Positions 1 through 9,100 of a DNA stretch of 64,000 nucleotides are shown here, piece by piece. The first letter of the stretch is position 1; each line of letters begins with the position of its first letter. The notes beneath the pieces were generated by a model. The model searched no databases, was not told where the DNA came from, and worked only from the letters and a program-made list of their open reading frames with translations. The position numbers and the translations under genes are program-made. The DNA is from JBCCIM01 sp965263205 (lineage in GTDB: Bacteria; Bacteroidota; Rhodothermia; Rhodothermales; JAHQVL01): positions 310,001 through 374,000 of the forward strand of contig CBDHHF010000035.1 of assembly GCA_965263205.1 (NCBI GenBank). Reading direction: 5' to 3'.

Positions 1-182
1 GTTGCCGGCTTTTCAATAAATGGACCGGGGTAGTTAGCCGCCTGCTGGCCCAGCATGTTGTTAGGCCAAAGGACCCACTCTTTAACAAGGTCTTCTTCCT
101 GGGCATTCGAGGAAGCTACATGCTGCAGGTTAAAAGCGGTAAAAAACAGAAACGAAATTAGTAAAAACGATCGGGGATGCAT
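1..182 (-). CDS. Secreted protein, N-terminal fragment (runs off window)
   Basis: An open frame starts at the ATG at 182-180 and reads to the left edge without a stop. The first 29 or so residues form a clear signal peptide: a charged MHPRS start, a hydrophobic core rich in Phe and Leu, and a likely cleavage site near SSNAQ. After it comes an acidic stretch and then WVLWPNNMLGQQ. Only about 60 codons are visible, too few to assign a family. The signal peptide is the main support for this being a real gene. The protein is exported; its function is unknown. Confidence 0.6.
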   Translation of the reverse strand, partial: MHPRSFLLISFLFFTAFNLQHVASSNAQEEDLVKEWVLWPNNMLGQQAANYPGPFIEKPA

Positions 183-267
183 TGCTACGGTACAGGGTGG
201 AACAGAGGTAGGTGGTATGCAGCAATATAGGCTCCTGTCGGGACGACCGGATTAACGAATTGTGTAG

Positions 268-498
268 TTCATCAGGTATGCAATCGTACAAGCCAGCCAT
301 TTTGACGAAACAGGCAATGAAGTCGGCAACGAAACAGGCAACGAAACTGGTACAGACGTTGGCCGGCTCCTTAACATCATCAAAGCCAGTGACTTTACCG
401 GGCACTTCGGCATCGCGTATGAAGGCACCCATTTTAGCGATTATGATGGTATAAAGCTGACAAAAGCCCTGCTTATTCGAGAAGGCAGAAAAGTCTAA
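268..498 (+). pseudogene. Decayed 3' end of a sugar phosphate isomerase/epimerase
   Basis: This frame is open from just after a TAG at 265 to a TAA at 496-498 and has no start codon in a plausible place. The translation ends with GRLLNIIKASDFTGHFGIA, then YEGTHFSDYDGIKLTKALL. That resembles the C-terminus of IolE-like TIM-barrel sugar phosphate isomerases, where a 'Y-x-G-x-x-G-I-E-Y-E-G' strand is followed by an 'EGI-x-x-T-K-x-L-L' helix. Upstream, QASHFDETGNE fits the strand-loop before it, but the loop is stretched by a GNET-type repeat. The rest of the gene is missing. The family assignment comes from motif memory, not from a search. Confidence 0.45.
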
Positions 499-807
499 TA
501 ATGCCAGCATCCCGGGGCATTGCCAAAGTTAAGGCAAGCCGTACAGACGACAAGCGCCAATGCAGAGGATTTCGCACAATCCTCCGGTACTGAGATCTGG
601 AGATAGCAGCGAGTAACTATACTAACCAGATTTTAACATTTGGTACCTGAATTCATTTGCCAGTCAACTGGGTGAGTATTATTATACACACTACAATACT
701 GCATTGATTTAAGGCGTATCCAGGTAACAACACCTATACAGTATCCCACCGCGGCAACGCTTACAGCACTTGCGCGTTAAAAACTCAACCTTACCCAAAA
801 CGTCCTC
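499..807. other. Intergenic, no gene seen
   Basis: About 300 bases between the isomerase remnant and the DUF3299-like gene. No frame here has a credible start, composition or signal peptide. The right half is AT-rich and probably holds the promoter of the metal-related genes that follow, but I could not pick out convincing promoter hexamers. Confidence 0.4.
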
Positions 808-1251
808 ATGAACGTTAGCACCAATCAAACCTCTCGAAACTGGATCCTCATAGCTGCCTTTGCTGTGACGTTTAGCTTGTGGAGTCCGGTGCGCGAGCAT
901 AAGCTTCCACCGGACACCCCGTGGCACTTGCTGATGCAATCAGATGACGCTTCTGATGCCGCAGTACCTTCAGACACCTTGCGGAGCCTAGAGGGAGAAT
1001 CTATGATGCTCACCGGATTTATCTATCCTCTTGAGCAGGGAGACGAAAACCGTTTTCTGCTTTCTCCACACCCTCCAGGCTGTGCCTTCCACTCAACGAA
1101 CGGACTTACCGCAATGGTTGAAGTATTCGCTGAAGAAGCCGTACCATATACGTTTGAGCCCATTGCCGTTCAAGGCGTGCTTGCGTTTGCGTCTTGGGAA
1201 GGCGGTATTACTTACCAGCTCCTTGAGGCCACGCTAGAAGAGCTACCCTGA
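808..1251 (+). CDS. DUF3299-like exported protein
   Basis: 147 residues. An N-terminal hydrophobic segment (about residues 10-25) suggests export or membrane anchoring. The core GFIYPLEQGDENRFLLSPHPPGC matches the signature of DUF3299 proteins, in which a 'GF-x-x-P-L' strand leads to a 'P-x-P-x-C' motif. It is followed by a short beta-rich domain ending in VQGVLAF. Proteins of this family are often found next to metal-ion ABC transporters or metal-binding lipoproteins, and the next gene here is a His-rich lipoprotein. A periplasmic role in metal homeostasis is therefore an inference. No strong ribosome-binding site precedes the ATG. Biochemical function is unknown. Confidence 0.6.
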   Translation: MNVSTNQTSRNWILIAAFAVTFSLWSPVREHKLPPDTPWHLLMQSDDASDAAVPSDTLRSLEGESMMLTGFIYPLEQGDENRFLLSPHPPGCAFHSTNGLTAMVEVFAEEAVPYTFEPIAVQGVLAFASWEGGITYQLLEATLEELP

Positions 1252-1311
1252 CAACAGGCGTCGCAAACCCAGAACCTTATAAAATTGCTACAATAGATTA
1301 GTTGAAGTACT

Positions 1312-1794
1312 ATGCGTTTCCTGTCCAGTACCTTTGTTCTTTTACTCCTCTTTGTTGGCCTTACTGGCTGCGATGACCACGATCCTGCGATTGAGGCACT
1401 TGAGACGGAAGCGGTTGTATTGCATGATTCACTTTTAGCCATTGAAGGCCAGGTTTTTGCTTTCTTGGCCCAGGTAGATGCAGCTGAAGCAGGAGCATTT
1501 GCCGCCCCGGTTCTAGATTCAATTGAGGCCATTCGTACAGATCTCGAAGCATGGAGCGGCCACATGGTAGAGCCTCCCGGCGCACACCACGAGGACCATG
1601 ATCATGACCATGACCACAGCCATGGTGAAGAACTCAACGTGACCCCGCAGCAAATGGTTGAATTGCAGCAAGCCCTGCTCGATGAAATTGCTGCGCTTCA
1701 CATGCGTACTGAACAGCTCGATCTCGACGCATTACCGCCCGCCCCTGAAGAAAAGCCGTCAGAACATTCCCATGACCATTCCCATTCGCACTGA
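1312..1794 (+). CDS. Histidine-rich metal-binding lipoprotein
   Basis: 160 residues. A lipoprotein signal peptide with lipobox LTGC places Cys20 or so at the mature N-terminus, so the protein is lipid-anchored in the envelope. Two His/Asp clusters stand out: one near residue 95 (HHEDHDHDHDHSHGEE) and one forming the extreme C-terminus (HSHDHSHSH). The stretches between are helical and rich in Ala, Glu and Leu. Such clusters bind zinc or similar divalent cations; the family is not one I can name. It follows the DUF3299-like gene by 60 bp and probably shares its transcript. Its last 23 bases overlap the start of the next gene in another frame. Confidence 0.7.
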   Translation: MRFLSSTFVLLLLFVGLTGCDDHDPAIEALETEAVVLHDSLLAIEGQVFAFLAQVDAAEAGAFAAPVLDSIEAIRTDLEAWSGHMVEPPGAHHEDHDHDHDHSHGEELNVTPQQMVELQQALLDEIAALHMRTEQLDLDALPPAPEEKPSEHSHDHSHSH

Positions 1795-2242
1795 TTCCAA
1801 GATCATTGCAGGCATCTCTGCACGTACAACCAATGCGCGTGAATCTGCACCTGATACAGCTTCCATACCCGGCTTGTGGTCGCGCTTTCTGGGAGAAAAT
1901 ATTGGTGAACAGATTTCAAATGAACAGGGTTCTCACACCGTGTATGGGGTGTATACGGATTACGAAAGCGATCATGCCGGCGCCTACACGTTGATCATTG
2001 GTAAAGAGATCGATGATGAAGCAAGCGCGCCCGAAGGCATGACACGCAAGAAGCTGCCGGCGGGATCGTACCTCAAGTTCGAACGTGCAGGCAAACTGCC
2101 AGAAGCGGTTGTTGAGACCTGGAAGGAAATATGGGCCTATTTTGAAGGCTCCACGGAGTACCAGCGAGCGTATACGGCTGATTACGAGGAGTACACCAGT
2201 GAAGAAGGGGTTGCTATATACATTGCTGTAGAACAGGATTAA
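1772..2242 (+). CDS. GyrI-like / YdeE-type effector-binding domain protein
   Basis: 156 residues starting at the ATG at 1772, inside the end of the upstream gene. A longer frame from 1658 exists, but it overlaps that gene further and its extra residues do not look like protein. From SKIIAGISARTTN through LWSRFLGENIG, YGVYTDYESD, LPAGSYLKFERAG and AYFEGS it follows the GyrI-like (AraC effector-binding, COG3708 YdeE) fold. This is a small-ligand-binding domain, here without a DNA-binding part. Stand-alone members may bind small amphipathic molecules. The overlap implies translational coupling to the His-rich lipoprotein, though a functional link is not evident. Confidence 0.65.
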   Translation: MTIPIRTDSKIIAGISARTTNARESAPDTASIPGLWSRFLGENIGEQISNEQGSHTVYGVYTDYESDHAGAYTLIIGKEIDDEASAPEGMTRKKLPAGSYLKFERAGKLPEAVVETWKEIWAYFEGSTEYQRAYTADYEEYTSEEGVAIYIAVEQD

Positions 2243-2378
2243 GGGTTCAACGCTCAATAGGCCCCTTGCTGCTACTTCCGACAGCATCATCACGTGTGAT
2301 TTCTCGTTTGGTTTTGACAATCCGGTGCCTGTGACCTAAGATGTGCGGCACGTGTATCTGGCATCAATCATCGTCTCC

Positions 2379-3551
2379 ATGGTCACCGAACCGAATCAGT
2401 TATTTGCCCTTCTCGCCGGCGTGCTGGCGCTGGTCTTCTGGTTGAGCACCCTCGGCCCGTTCAAGAAACTCTTTGAATACATCCCGCCGCTGATCTGGGC
2501 CTACTTCGTACCGATGATACTGACTACAGTAGGCATTACCCCGGATTCCTCCGTGCTCTATGCGTGGATGTCGCGTTATCTGCTGCCCCTGTCGCTTTTT
2601 TTGCTGATGATTACGGTCGATTTACCGGCCATCCTGAGTTTGGGTAGAAAAGCCATCATCATGATGCTTGCAGGTACCGCCGGCATTGTTATTGGCGGTC
2701 CTATCGCCTTTATGGCCTTTGGTTCATTCCTGCCCGAAGATGCGTGGCAAGGACTCGCCACCCTATCAGGAAGCTGGATTGGCGGCACAGCCAACATGAT
2801 CGCCATCAAAGAAAGCGTAGGCGCCTCCGATGCAATCCTGGGGCCGATTATTGTGGTAGATACAGTGGTTGGTTATGGCTGGGTTGGGATTTTGATCTTC
2901 ATGAGCACCATCCAGCACAAGTTCGACAAGTGGGTCAAGGCCGACAATTCTGCCATAGAATCCGCCAACGAACGGCTGGCAGCAATAGACGACGAACGCC
3001 GGCCCTCTACCCTCAACGACCTTGTCTACATCCTCGGCCTGGGCATGGTGGCAACAATCATAGCCATCGCAATAGGTGACCGCCTGCCTTCCCTCGGCGA
3101 CCCAACCATCATCAGCGCAACTACCTGGGCCATCTTGATTGTAGTTACCCTCGGCCTGGCCCTGTCCTGGACGCCCTTGCGAAAACTGGAGCGAGCGGGT
3201 GCCTCGCGTGTTGGATTTCTGGCGCTCTACCTCTTGCTCACTTCCATCGGCGCGCGCGCCGACCTGGCAGCTGTGCTGGAGGCTCCTTATTACATGCTCG
3301 CCGGCATCTTGTGGATCTCGATCCACGTCGCCATCCTGATGATCGTCGCCAAACTCATCCGGGCGCCGCTGTTTTTTGTAGCCACCGGCAGCGTGGCCAA
3401 CATTGGAGGCGCCGCCAGCGCGCCCGTTGTCGCCAGCGTATACCACCCGGCCATGGCACCCGTTGGGTTGCTGATGGGTATCTCAGGCTACTTCCTTGGG
3501 ATCTACGCAGCGTTAGCGTGCGCCTGGATATTGGGGCAGTTGGCAATGTAG
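2379..3551 (+). CDS. DUF819 family integral membrane protein
   Basis: 390 residues from the ATG at 2379; a GTG at 2343 would add twelve residues. I prefer 2379 because family members begin close to the first hydrophobic segment. About ten to eleven hydrophobic segments cover the length. The landmarks YIPPLIWAYFVPM, LSGSWIGGTANM and VDTVVGYGWVGIL near the middle, and GSVANIGGAASAPVVAS near the end, are those of DUF819 (YjcL-like) proteins. The two glycine-rich re-entrant-like motifs suggest an internally duplicated transporter fold. The substrate is unknown. It lies on the same strand as the metal cluster but 136 bp beyond it, and it ends 13 bp before a convergent gene. Confidence 0.85.
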   Translation: MVTEPNQLFALLAGVLALVFWLSTLGPFKKLFEYIPPLIWAYFVPMILTTVGITPDSSVLYAWMSRYLLPLSLFLLMITVDLPAILSLGRKAIIMMLAGTAGIVIGGPIAFMAFGSFLPEDAWQGLATLSGSWIGGTANMIAIKESVGASDAILGPIIVVDTVVGYGWVGILIFMSTIQHKFDKWVKADNSAIESANERLAAIDDERRPSTLNDLVYILGLGMVATIIAIAIGDRLPSLGDPTIISATTWAILIVVTLGLALSWTPLRKLERAGASRVGFLALYLLLTSIGARADLAAVLEAPYYMLAGILWISIHVAILMIVAKLIRAPLFFVATGSVANIGGAASAPVVASVYHPAMAPVGLLMGISGYFLGIYAALACAWILGQLAM

Positions 3552-3564
3552 CAAAGACGCATGC

Positions 3565-4494
3565 TTAATTCAGGCGCCTGTACGCACTCGGACTGGCTCC
3601 CGTTTTATTTTTGAAAAGCCGCGTAAAGCTTTGCGGGTATTCAAAGCCTAATCCATACGCGATCTCACTCACGGACGAATTAGAATTGAGGAGTATGCTT
3701 TTGGCTTTGTCTATGATCACATCGTTGATATGATCTTTGATGCCTTTTCCTGTCTCCTTCTTCAACAGATCGCTCAGGTAATTCGCCGACATGTTCATGG
3801 CCTCCCCAAAATAGCTTGCTGAAGGAATGCCATCGATAGCTAATTGATCAGCACCCAAATACGCTTTGAGTTTGGATTCAAATACCGATACAATGTCCTT
3901 GTTGAAGTTCGTTCGGGTATAGAACTGGCGATCATAGAACCGTGTGCAGTAATTCAGAAGCAATTCCAGATTGGATATGATCAGCCGCTGACTATGTCGG
4001 TCTATGTTTTGGCTGTACTCCTCTTTGATCTGGCTTACAACTTCTGCAATAAATGTTCGCTCTTTTTCGGACAAATGGAGTGCTTCGTTTACTTCATAAG
4101 AGAAGAAGTTATAGCTATCGATATGCTCTCCTAATGCAGACGTTCGAATCAGATCGGGATGAAACACCAACGTCCATCCCTTGCTGTTATCACTGACTTG
4201 CAGCTCTTCCTTTGAAGGTGGCGAAAAGACTTGGCCGGGACTCATAAACACCAAGGTGCCTTGCTCAAAATCATACGAGCTTCTCCCGTATCCAAGCTCT
4301 CCAGATCTACCATCTTTATAAAAAATGGTATACATAGCCGACGTAAATCGCATGTCAAACAATCGATCATCGATCTTCCCTTCCTGGAGCCCGTCTTTGT
4401 CTTCAATCAGGGAAATTAACGGATGACTTGGTGGTGCCAATCCGATCATCTGATGAAACTGCGAAATACTCTTTATTTGAAAGATGTCCTGCAT
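3565..4494 (-). CDS. AraC family transcriptional regulator
   Basis: 309 residues. The frame opens at a TTG at 4506 right behind the SDR stop codon, but an ATG at 4494 four codons later is the more likely start. The N-terminal two thirds look like a cupin-type sensor domain (around residues 50-120, with FMSPGQVFSPP). The C-terminal ~95 residues are the AraC DNA-binding domain: helix LSDLLKKETGKGIKDHI, then VSEIAYGLGFEYPQSFTRLFK and GASPSAYRR, matching the two HTH units. It follows the SDR gene by only 12 bp and so is cotranscribed with it. That layout suggests the regulator controls its own operon through the inverted repeat at 5488-5528. Confidence 0.85.
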   Translation of the reverse strand: MQDIFQIKSISQFHQMIGLAPPSHPLISLIEDKDGLQEGKIDDRLFDMRFTSAMYTIFYKDGRSGELGYGRSSYDFEQGTLVFMSPGQVFSPPSKEELQVSDNSKGWTLVFHPDLIRTSALGEHIDSYNFFSYEVNEALHLSEKERTFIAEVVSQIKEEYSQNIDRHSQRLIISNLELLLNYCTRFYDRQFYTRTNFNKDIVSVFESKLKAYLGADQLAIDGIPSASYFGEAMNMSANYLSDLLKKETGKGIKDHINDVIIDKAKSILLNSNSSVSEIAYGLGFEYPQSFTRLFKNKTGASPSAYRRLN

Positions 4495-4506
4495 AGATTT
4501 GCTCAA

Positions 4507-5487
4507 CTACACGGTTCTTTGTAATGATCCGAGGCCTACCAGTTGTGCACTGACGTCAACCAATTTCCTGGCTGCTTCCAAATCATTTGCATGCGGATTG
4601 GGCGACTTCATCGGCCAGCCGCCTTTGCGGCATTCTTTATCGCGATAGAGCACGCTGTGCTGACTGAAGTAGGCACCCGAGTGGTTTGGCGCATCATCTG
4701 AAAGCAGCACGTGCAGCGAGGCCTGCGCAGATTCCTCGTTGCTGTTCGAGATCGAGCGGATTAAGGGTTGCATAATGCCCATTAACGCGTTCATAAATGC
4801 GCCGCCTCCTTTCCCAAAGTTAGACCGCGCCCAGCCCGGGTGAATCGAAGCTGTAGTCACACCCGTGCCTTTGAGCCGATCTGCAAGCTCCAGCGCGTAT
4901 TGTACGCAGGCTACCTTTGCCTCACCATATGCTGCAAAGTTGTTGTACTTGCGGTTTTCAAAGTTGATGTCATCAAGATGCACTTTGTAGCGGTTCTTGG
5001 GGCTGCCGGCATGTACTACAGAAGAGAGGATCCCGATGCGCGAAGGCGCGCTCTTTTTGAGGATATCTAACAGCAGCTCGGTTAGCAAGAAATGACCAAA
5101 GTAGCTGATGCCAATGGTTTGCTCGATACCATCTTTGGTGTACTTGACCTCATTGCCCATGTTGACCATGCCGGCATTGCCCATCAGCCCATCGAGCCGA
5201 TCATATTTTACAAGGAAGGCCTGCACAAAATCGCGAACGGTTTGCAGATCAGCCAGATCGCAATACATAACCTCGTAGCCACCTTTTAGTCCGGCAAAAG
5301 ATGTGGCGGCTTCTTCGCCGGCCTCAATACGCCGGCACGCCATGACTACATGGCCGCCTTGTTTAACCAGTTGCCGTGTAGTTTCCAGTCCAACGCCCGA
5401 GTTGGCGCCGGTTACTATGTATACCTTGCCGCTGATGTCTTTAGCCAGGGTCGCCGGGTCACACCAGATTACGTTCTTGTTAGCCAT
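4507..5487 (-). CDS. Short-chain dehydrogenase/reductase (protochlorophyllide-reductase-like)
   Basis: 326 residues, somewhat longer than a classical SDR. TGANSGVG at residues 26-33 is the nucleotide-binding glycine motif. ACRR soon after it suggests NADPH preference. GNAG near residue 105, the catalytic Ser in ILSSVVH and YGEAK (YxxxK) are all present, so the enzyme should be active. Overall organisation resembles the retinol dehydrogenase/protochlorophyllide oxidoreductase branch, which reduces hydrophobic carbonyls, but no photosynthesis genes are nearby and the substrate is unknown. It is the first gene of an operon with the AraC regulator. A perfect inverted repeat abuts its ATG. Confidence 0.85.
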   Translation of the reverse strand: MANKNVIWCDPATLAKDISGKVYIVTGANSGVGLETTRQLVKQGGHVVMACRRIEAGEEAATSFAGLKGGYEVMYCDLADLQTVRDFVQAFLVKYDRLDGLMGNAGMVNMGNEVKYTKDGIEQTIGISYFGHFLLTELLLDILKKSAPSRIGILSSVVHAGSPKNRYKVHLDDINFENRKYNNFAAYGEAKVACVQYALELADRLKGTGVTTASIHPGWARSNFGKGGGAFMNALMGIMQPLIRSISNSNEESAQASLHVLLSDDAPNHSGAYFSQHSVLYRDKECRKGGWPMKSPNPHANDLEAARKLVDVSAQLVGLGSLQRTV

Positions 5488-5528
5488 TTTATACCTGCTT
5501 TGATTTAGCCAATGTTTACAGGTATAAA
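5488..5528 (-). promoter_or_regulatory. Perfect 10-bp inverted repeat at the SDR start codon
   Basis: The arm TTTATACCTG (5488-5497) and its exact complement CAGGTATAAA (5519-5528) are separated by 21 bp, placing the arm centres 31 bp (about three helical turns) apart. The first arm touches the ATG of the SDR gene. This could be an operator for the cotranscribed AraC regulator. As RNA it could also fold and hide the ribosome-binding region (GCAGG lies in the arm). Confidence 0.5.
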
Positions 5529-5647
5529 GGTATTCAGATTTTCAGCACCGCATTTAACCCTTTTCCAGATGTTTATAACACTTTCCTCGATTTGCCCTCA
5601 AATGTGTCTCACATGAGCTCACGCGCCACCCATTCGACTACAGCGAC

Positions 5648-6022
5648 TCAACCATCCAACGCCGCCCTGCTTAACCACTCCAACGTAGCAAATATAGCCT
5701 CTTCTGTCCGGCTACCAATTCGCATGGTATCAAGGAGGTAAATGAAGTGATCCGCTTCTTTGCGGGTCACAACAACCGTAAAGGCTTTTACCGCCCTTAA
5801 ATCTACAGCGGTGATCTTCACAACCAATTCCGCCTGCGCGCTATCAGACGCGGTGATGCTTTCAAAGCGTTCGGAGGTTTCAACAAGCATGGAATCAATA
5901 GCCGTTGCCCAGCCCTGGTCGAACGAGGTTACATCAAAGGATATGCGCGTCTGCGCGATGCTGTTTTGGGATAATAGCAGGCAGCATACGGCAATACATG
6001 TGGTAAGCACTTGTGTTTTCAC
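5648..6022 (-). CDS. Small secreted protein of unknown function
   Basis: 124 residues from a GTG at 6022. I chose it because a GGGGG ribosome-binding stretch lies just upstream and because the signal peptide (VKTQVLTTCIAVCCLLLSQ, cleavage near SIAQ) begins there; a longer frame to 6115 adds unlikely residues. The mature ~100 residues alternate strands and helices (ISFDVTSFDQGWATAIDSM, VVKITAVDLRAVKAFTVVVT) and contain no cysteine. No family recognised. It is followed by the VPS10-like gene upstream on the same strand, with a copy of a dispersed 54-bp repeat between them. Confidence 0.6.
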   Translation of the reverse strand: MKTQVLTTCIAVCCLLLSQNSIAQTRISFDVTSFDQGWATAIDSMLVETSERFESITASDSAQAELVVKITAVDLRAVKAFTVVVTRKEADHFIYLLDTMRIGSRTEEAIFATLEWLSRAALDG

Positions 6023-6136
6023 GGATGCCCCCTTTTGATCATTTGCAGGTATGAAAGGTGTACGATGAAGCCAAAGGGCAGCATCGTTGATGCTACCCTT
6101 TATCAATGGCTCCAACCATCCGAGATATTTCGTTTG

Positions 6137-6190
6137 CGCTCAGGATAGCGCTTTGTATCGGTACATTTTGGATGTTTATGACAAAGCCTA
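6137..6190 (-). repeat. Dispersed 54-bp intergenic repeat, copy 1
   Basis: This 54-bp stretch aligns without gaps to 44005-44058, with about 42 identical positions. Both begin CGCTCAGGATA and end GACAAAGCCTA. On the minus strand it reads from the TAG stop codon of the VPS10-like gene into GGCTTTGTC, a loop, and a partial complement ACAAAG, so it could form a hairpin at the 3' end of the transcript. The second copy has the same relation to a stop codon. Confidence 0.55.
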
Positions 6191-9100
6191 ATTTCCCGAC
6201 GTAATCTGCGGTGCACCTGTTGCGTCGAGCGCAGCGCGGAGCGCCGGCACCGTTCCTGCAAACGCATCCAAATCGGCCTGTAATGCTGCAAGATCTTCGA
6301 TCCCTTTATTCACGGCCGCCTCGTGTGTTGGCGTTGGACCATATGTGGTACTCAGGCCACGGAATCCAACGAACATGCGCGACTGCGGCGAAGGCGGATT
6401 GGGTTCGCCGACGCTGCCTTTAACAGAATAACCCTGCATCGCCTGCTCAATATCGAGCAACGTTTGACGCGCGGCATGAAGCTGCGTCACCAGGGCTGCA
6501 TCAGGCTGCTCCGCCCGTGCATGTGCTGCTTGCATTGCGTCGATGAGGTCCTGATGATCTTCAAGCTCTTTGTTAAAGACGGCGAGATCTGCACGGAAGG
6601 CATCCATTTTCTCCCGGAACGCAATAATTGCCTCTGGTGAAGCGCCATCTAGCGTTGGCTCGTGCAAAGGCACGACGTTAAAGGTAACCGGATCGGTTAA
6701 GTCCGTCATAACGCCCTTGGACGTTTGGGTTACCGTAACCGTATACACGCCCGGCGTGACCAGAAAACCATTGTTGCTTGATGACTCACCCGGCTCTATC
6801 GGTGCCTTGTTGGTATGTCGCAGATTCCAGGCCACGCGATGCAACCCTTTCTTCGTGCTGCCTTTCACGCGGTTCACCACATCCCCATTGGCATCACGCA
6901 CCACCAGCTCGATTTTGTCGGCCACTTCTTCACTTTCCGCTTCCAACGCATCCCAACCCGGGAATGGAATGTCACCGTCGCCGGCTTCTTTCTCTTGCGC
7001 TTTACGCTTGGCCTTCATGGATTCCCAGCTGTCTTTGAGATAGTAGGTAAAGACAGCGCCATAATCTGGATTGGGTGCTGTGTAATAATTAGAGCCGACC
7101 GAGTTGCCAACCACGTCGCGTGGCACATAAAGCAAGGCATCTTTCACCGGGAAGAGATGCGCATCTTGTGCAAGCAGCGACGCATTTATATCGCGAAGCG
7201 GCGAGTAGTCATCCAGAATAAAGAAGCTCCGGCCAAACGACGCACCCACCAGGTCGTTTTCGCGTTTTTGAATGGTGAGGTCCCGGAAAGAAATGGTGGG
7301 AAGGCCGCCTTTAAAGGCCATCCAGGCTTCTCCCCCGTCAACGGAGAATGACAGCCCAAATTCGTGCGCGAGGAATAACAGGTTTGGATTTACATGATCC
7401 TGTACAATGCGCCACATCAAGGTCCGCTCCGGTAAATCGTCAGCCAGGGATGTCCAGTTACGGCCACGGTTGGTACTCTTCAGTACATACGGATTCAAGT
7501 CGCCATACTTATGGTTATCCAATACAACGTACACCGTGTTTGCATCGTGTAAGTCGGCATAAATGTGGTTCACAAACGCCGTAGCCGGCACGCCGGGCAT
7601 GCTGCCTACTTCGATGGCCCGCCAGCTAGCACCATCGTCTTCACTCACCTGAACCAACCCATCATCTGTGCCCACATAAAGCAAGCCGGGTACAAGCGCT
7701 GATTCGTCGAGCGAAGTAATGGTGTTGTATTTCGACATTGCAAACAGATCCCAGGCGTTATCCCAGCTCTGCGTACGCCCCATAATCGGCAAGGTCAACC
7801 GCTCTTGATTCCGCGTAAGATCATCCGATAGTTGCGTCCAGCTATCGCCGCGGTCGGTGGATTTCCAGACGTGCTGGGACCCGAAGTACAAGGTAGCCGG
7901 CGCATGCGGACTCACCTTGATCGGCGCATCCCAGTTAAACCGCTCAAACGTCCCATCGAGGGATTGTGGCTGGATATACACCTGCTCGCCCGTCACCCGA
8001 TCAACGCGATGTAAGCCCCCTTGCTGGGTTTCAGCGTAGATGATGTTAGGATTGCCAGGCTCCACGGCTGACTGGTGCCCATCTGCCCCGAGTGTCTTGA
8101 ACCAGTCAGCATTGCGAATGCCGTGGCGGTTGTCGGTCCGAGACGGTCCACCGTGTGAACCATTGTCCTGCGTGCCGCCATACACGTTGTAGAACGGCAG
8201 CGCGTCATCAACAGCCACTTTGTAATACTGGGTAAGGGCCAGGTTTTCGACAAACTTCCAGGTCGCTGCGTTATCAAACGATTCGTAAATCCCGCCATCG
8301 GTGCCCATCAGAATGTAGTTCGGGTCGTCTTCGCGGAAGGCAATGGCGTGGTTGTCGGAGTGTTTGTCGCTTTCGTTGAGCCGGCGAAACGTTTTGCCGT
8401 GGTCCTCTGAAATCTGCACCCGCACATCCATGAGGTAGAGCCGGCCTTCTGCATGCGGGGACGTGTACAGTTCCTGATAATAATGCGGCCCCGTTGCACC
8501 CGATACGGTATCCGACATTTTCTTCCATGAAGCACCGCGGTCGCTCGACATATACACCCCACCGCTCCTGCGGTCAAGCTCTATGGCTGCGTACAATTGG
8601 TCGGGGTTGTGATACGAAATGGCGAGACCAATTTTACCCAGGTTTGATTTGGGAATGCCTTTGGTAAGTTCAACCCAGGTCTCCCCCCCATCAGTGCTTT
8701 TGTGCAGACCAGAACCCGGGCCGCCACCCATGTACGCGGCTACGTTACGATGACGTTGCCAGGTGGCAGCGTACAACACATCGGGATCACGTGGATCGAT
8801 CACCAGATCCGTAGCCCCCACCCACTCGTCATCGCCCAGGGTACGCGTCCATGTTTCGCCGCCGTCAACCGTTTTATAAATACCGCGCTCACCGCCGGCG
8901 CTCCAAAGCGGCCCCTGTGAAGCTACCCATACAACATCAGAGTTTTCTGGATGTACCACGATTTTGGAAATGTGCTCACTCGTTTTAAGGCCCAGATTTT
9001 TCCAGGACGCTCCACCATCCATACTTCTGTAGATCCCGTCTCCGTAGGCTACGTGGCGTCCGCCCACGTTTTCACCCGTTCCAACCCAAATGATGTGAGG

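Noticed and set aside
130..510. 126-codon frame on the minus strand
   Set aside because: It lies opposite the isomerase remnant and has no signal peptide, ribosome-binding site or family features; the plus-strand frame has recognisable motifs.
683..709. AGTATT ... AATACT inverted repeat as a Zur/Fur-type metal operator
   Set aside because: The arms are only six bases with a 14-base spacer and do not match the known Zur or Fur patterns, although the metal-related genes downstream make it tempting.
2766..3446. 226-codon frame on the minus strand
   Set aside because: It is fully antisense to the DUF819 gene, whose motifs are clear; its composition is that of a shadow frame.
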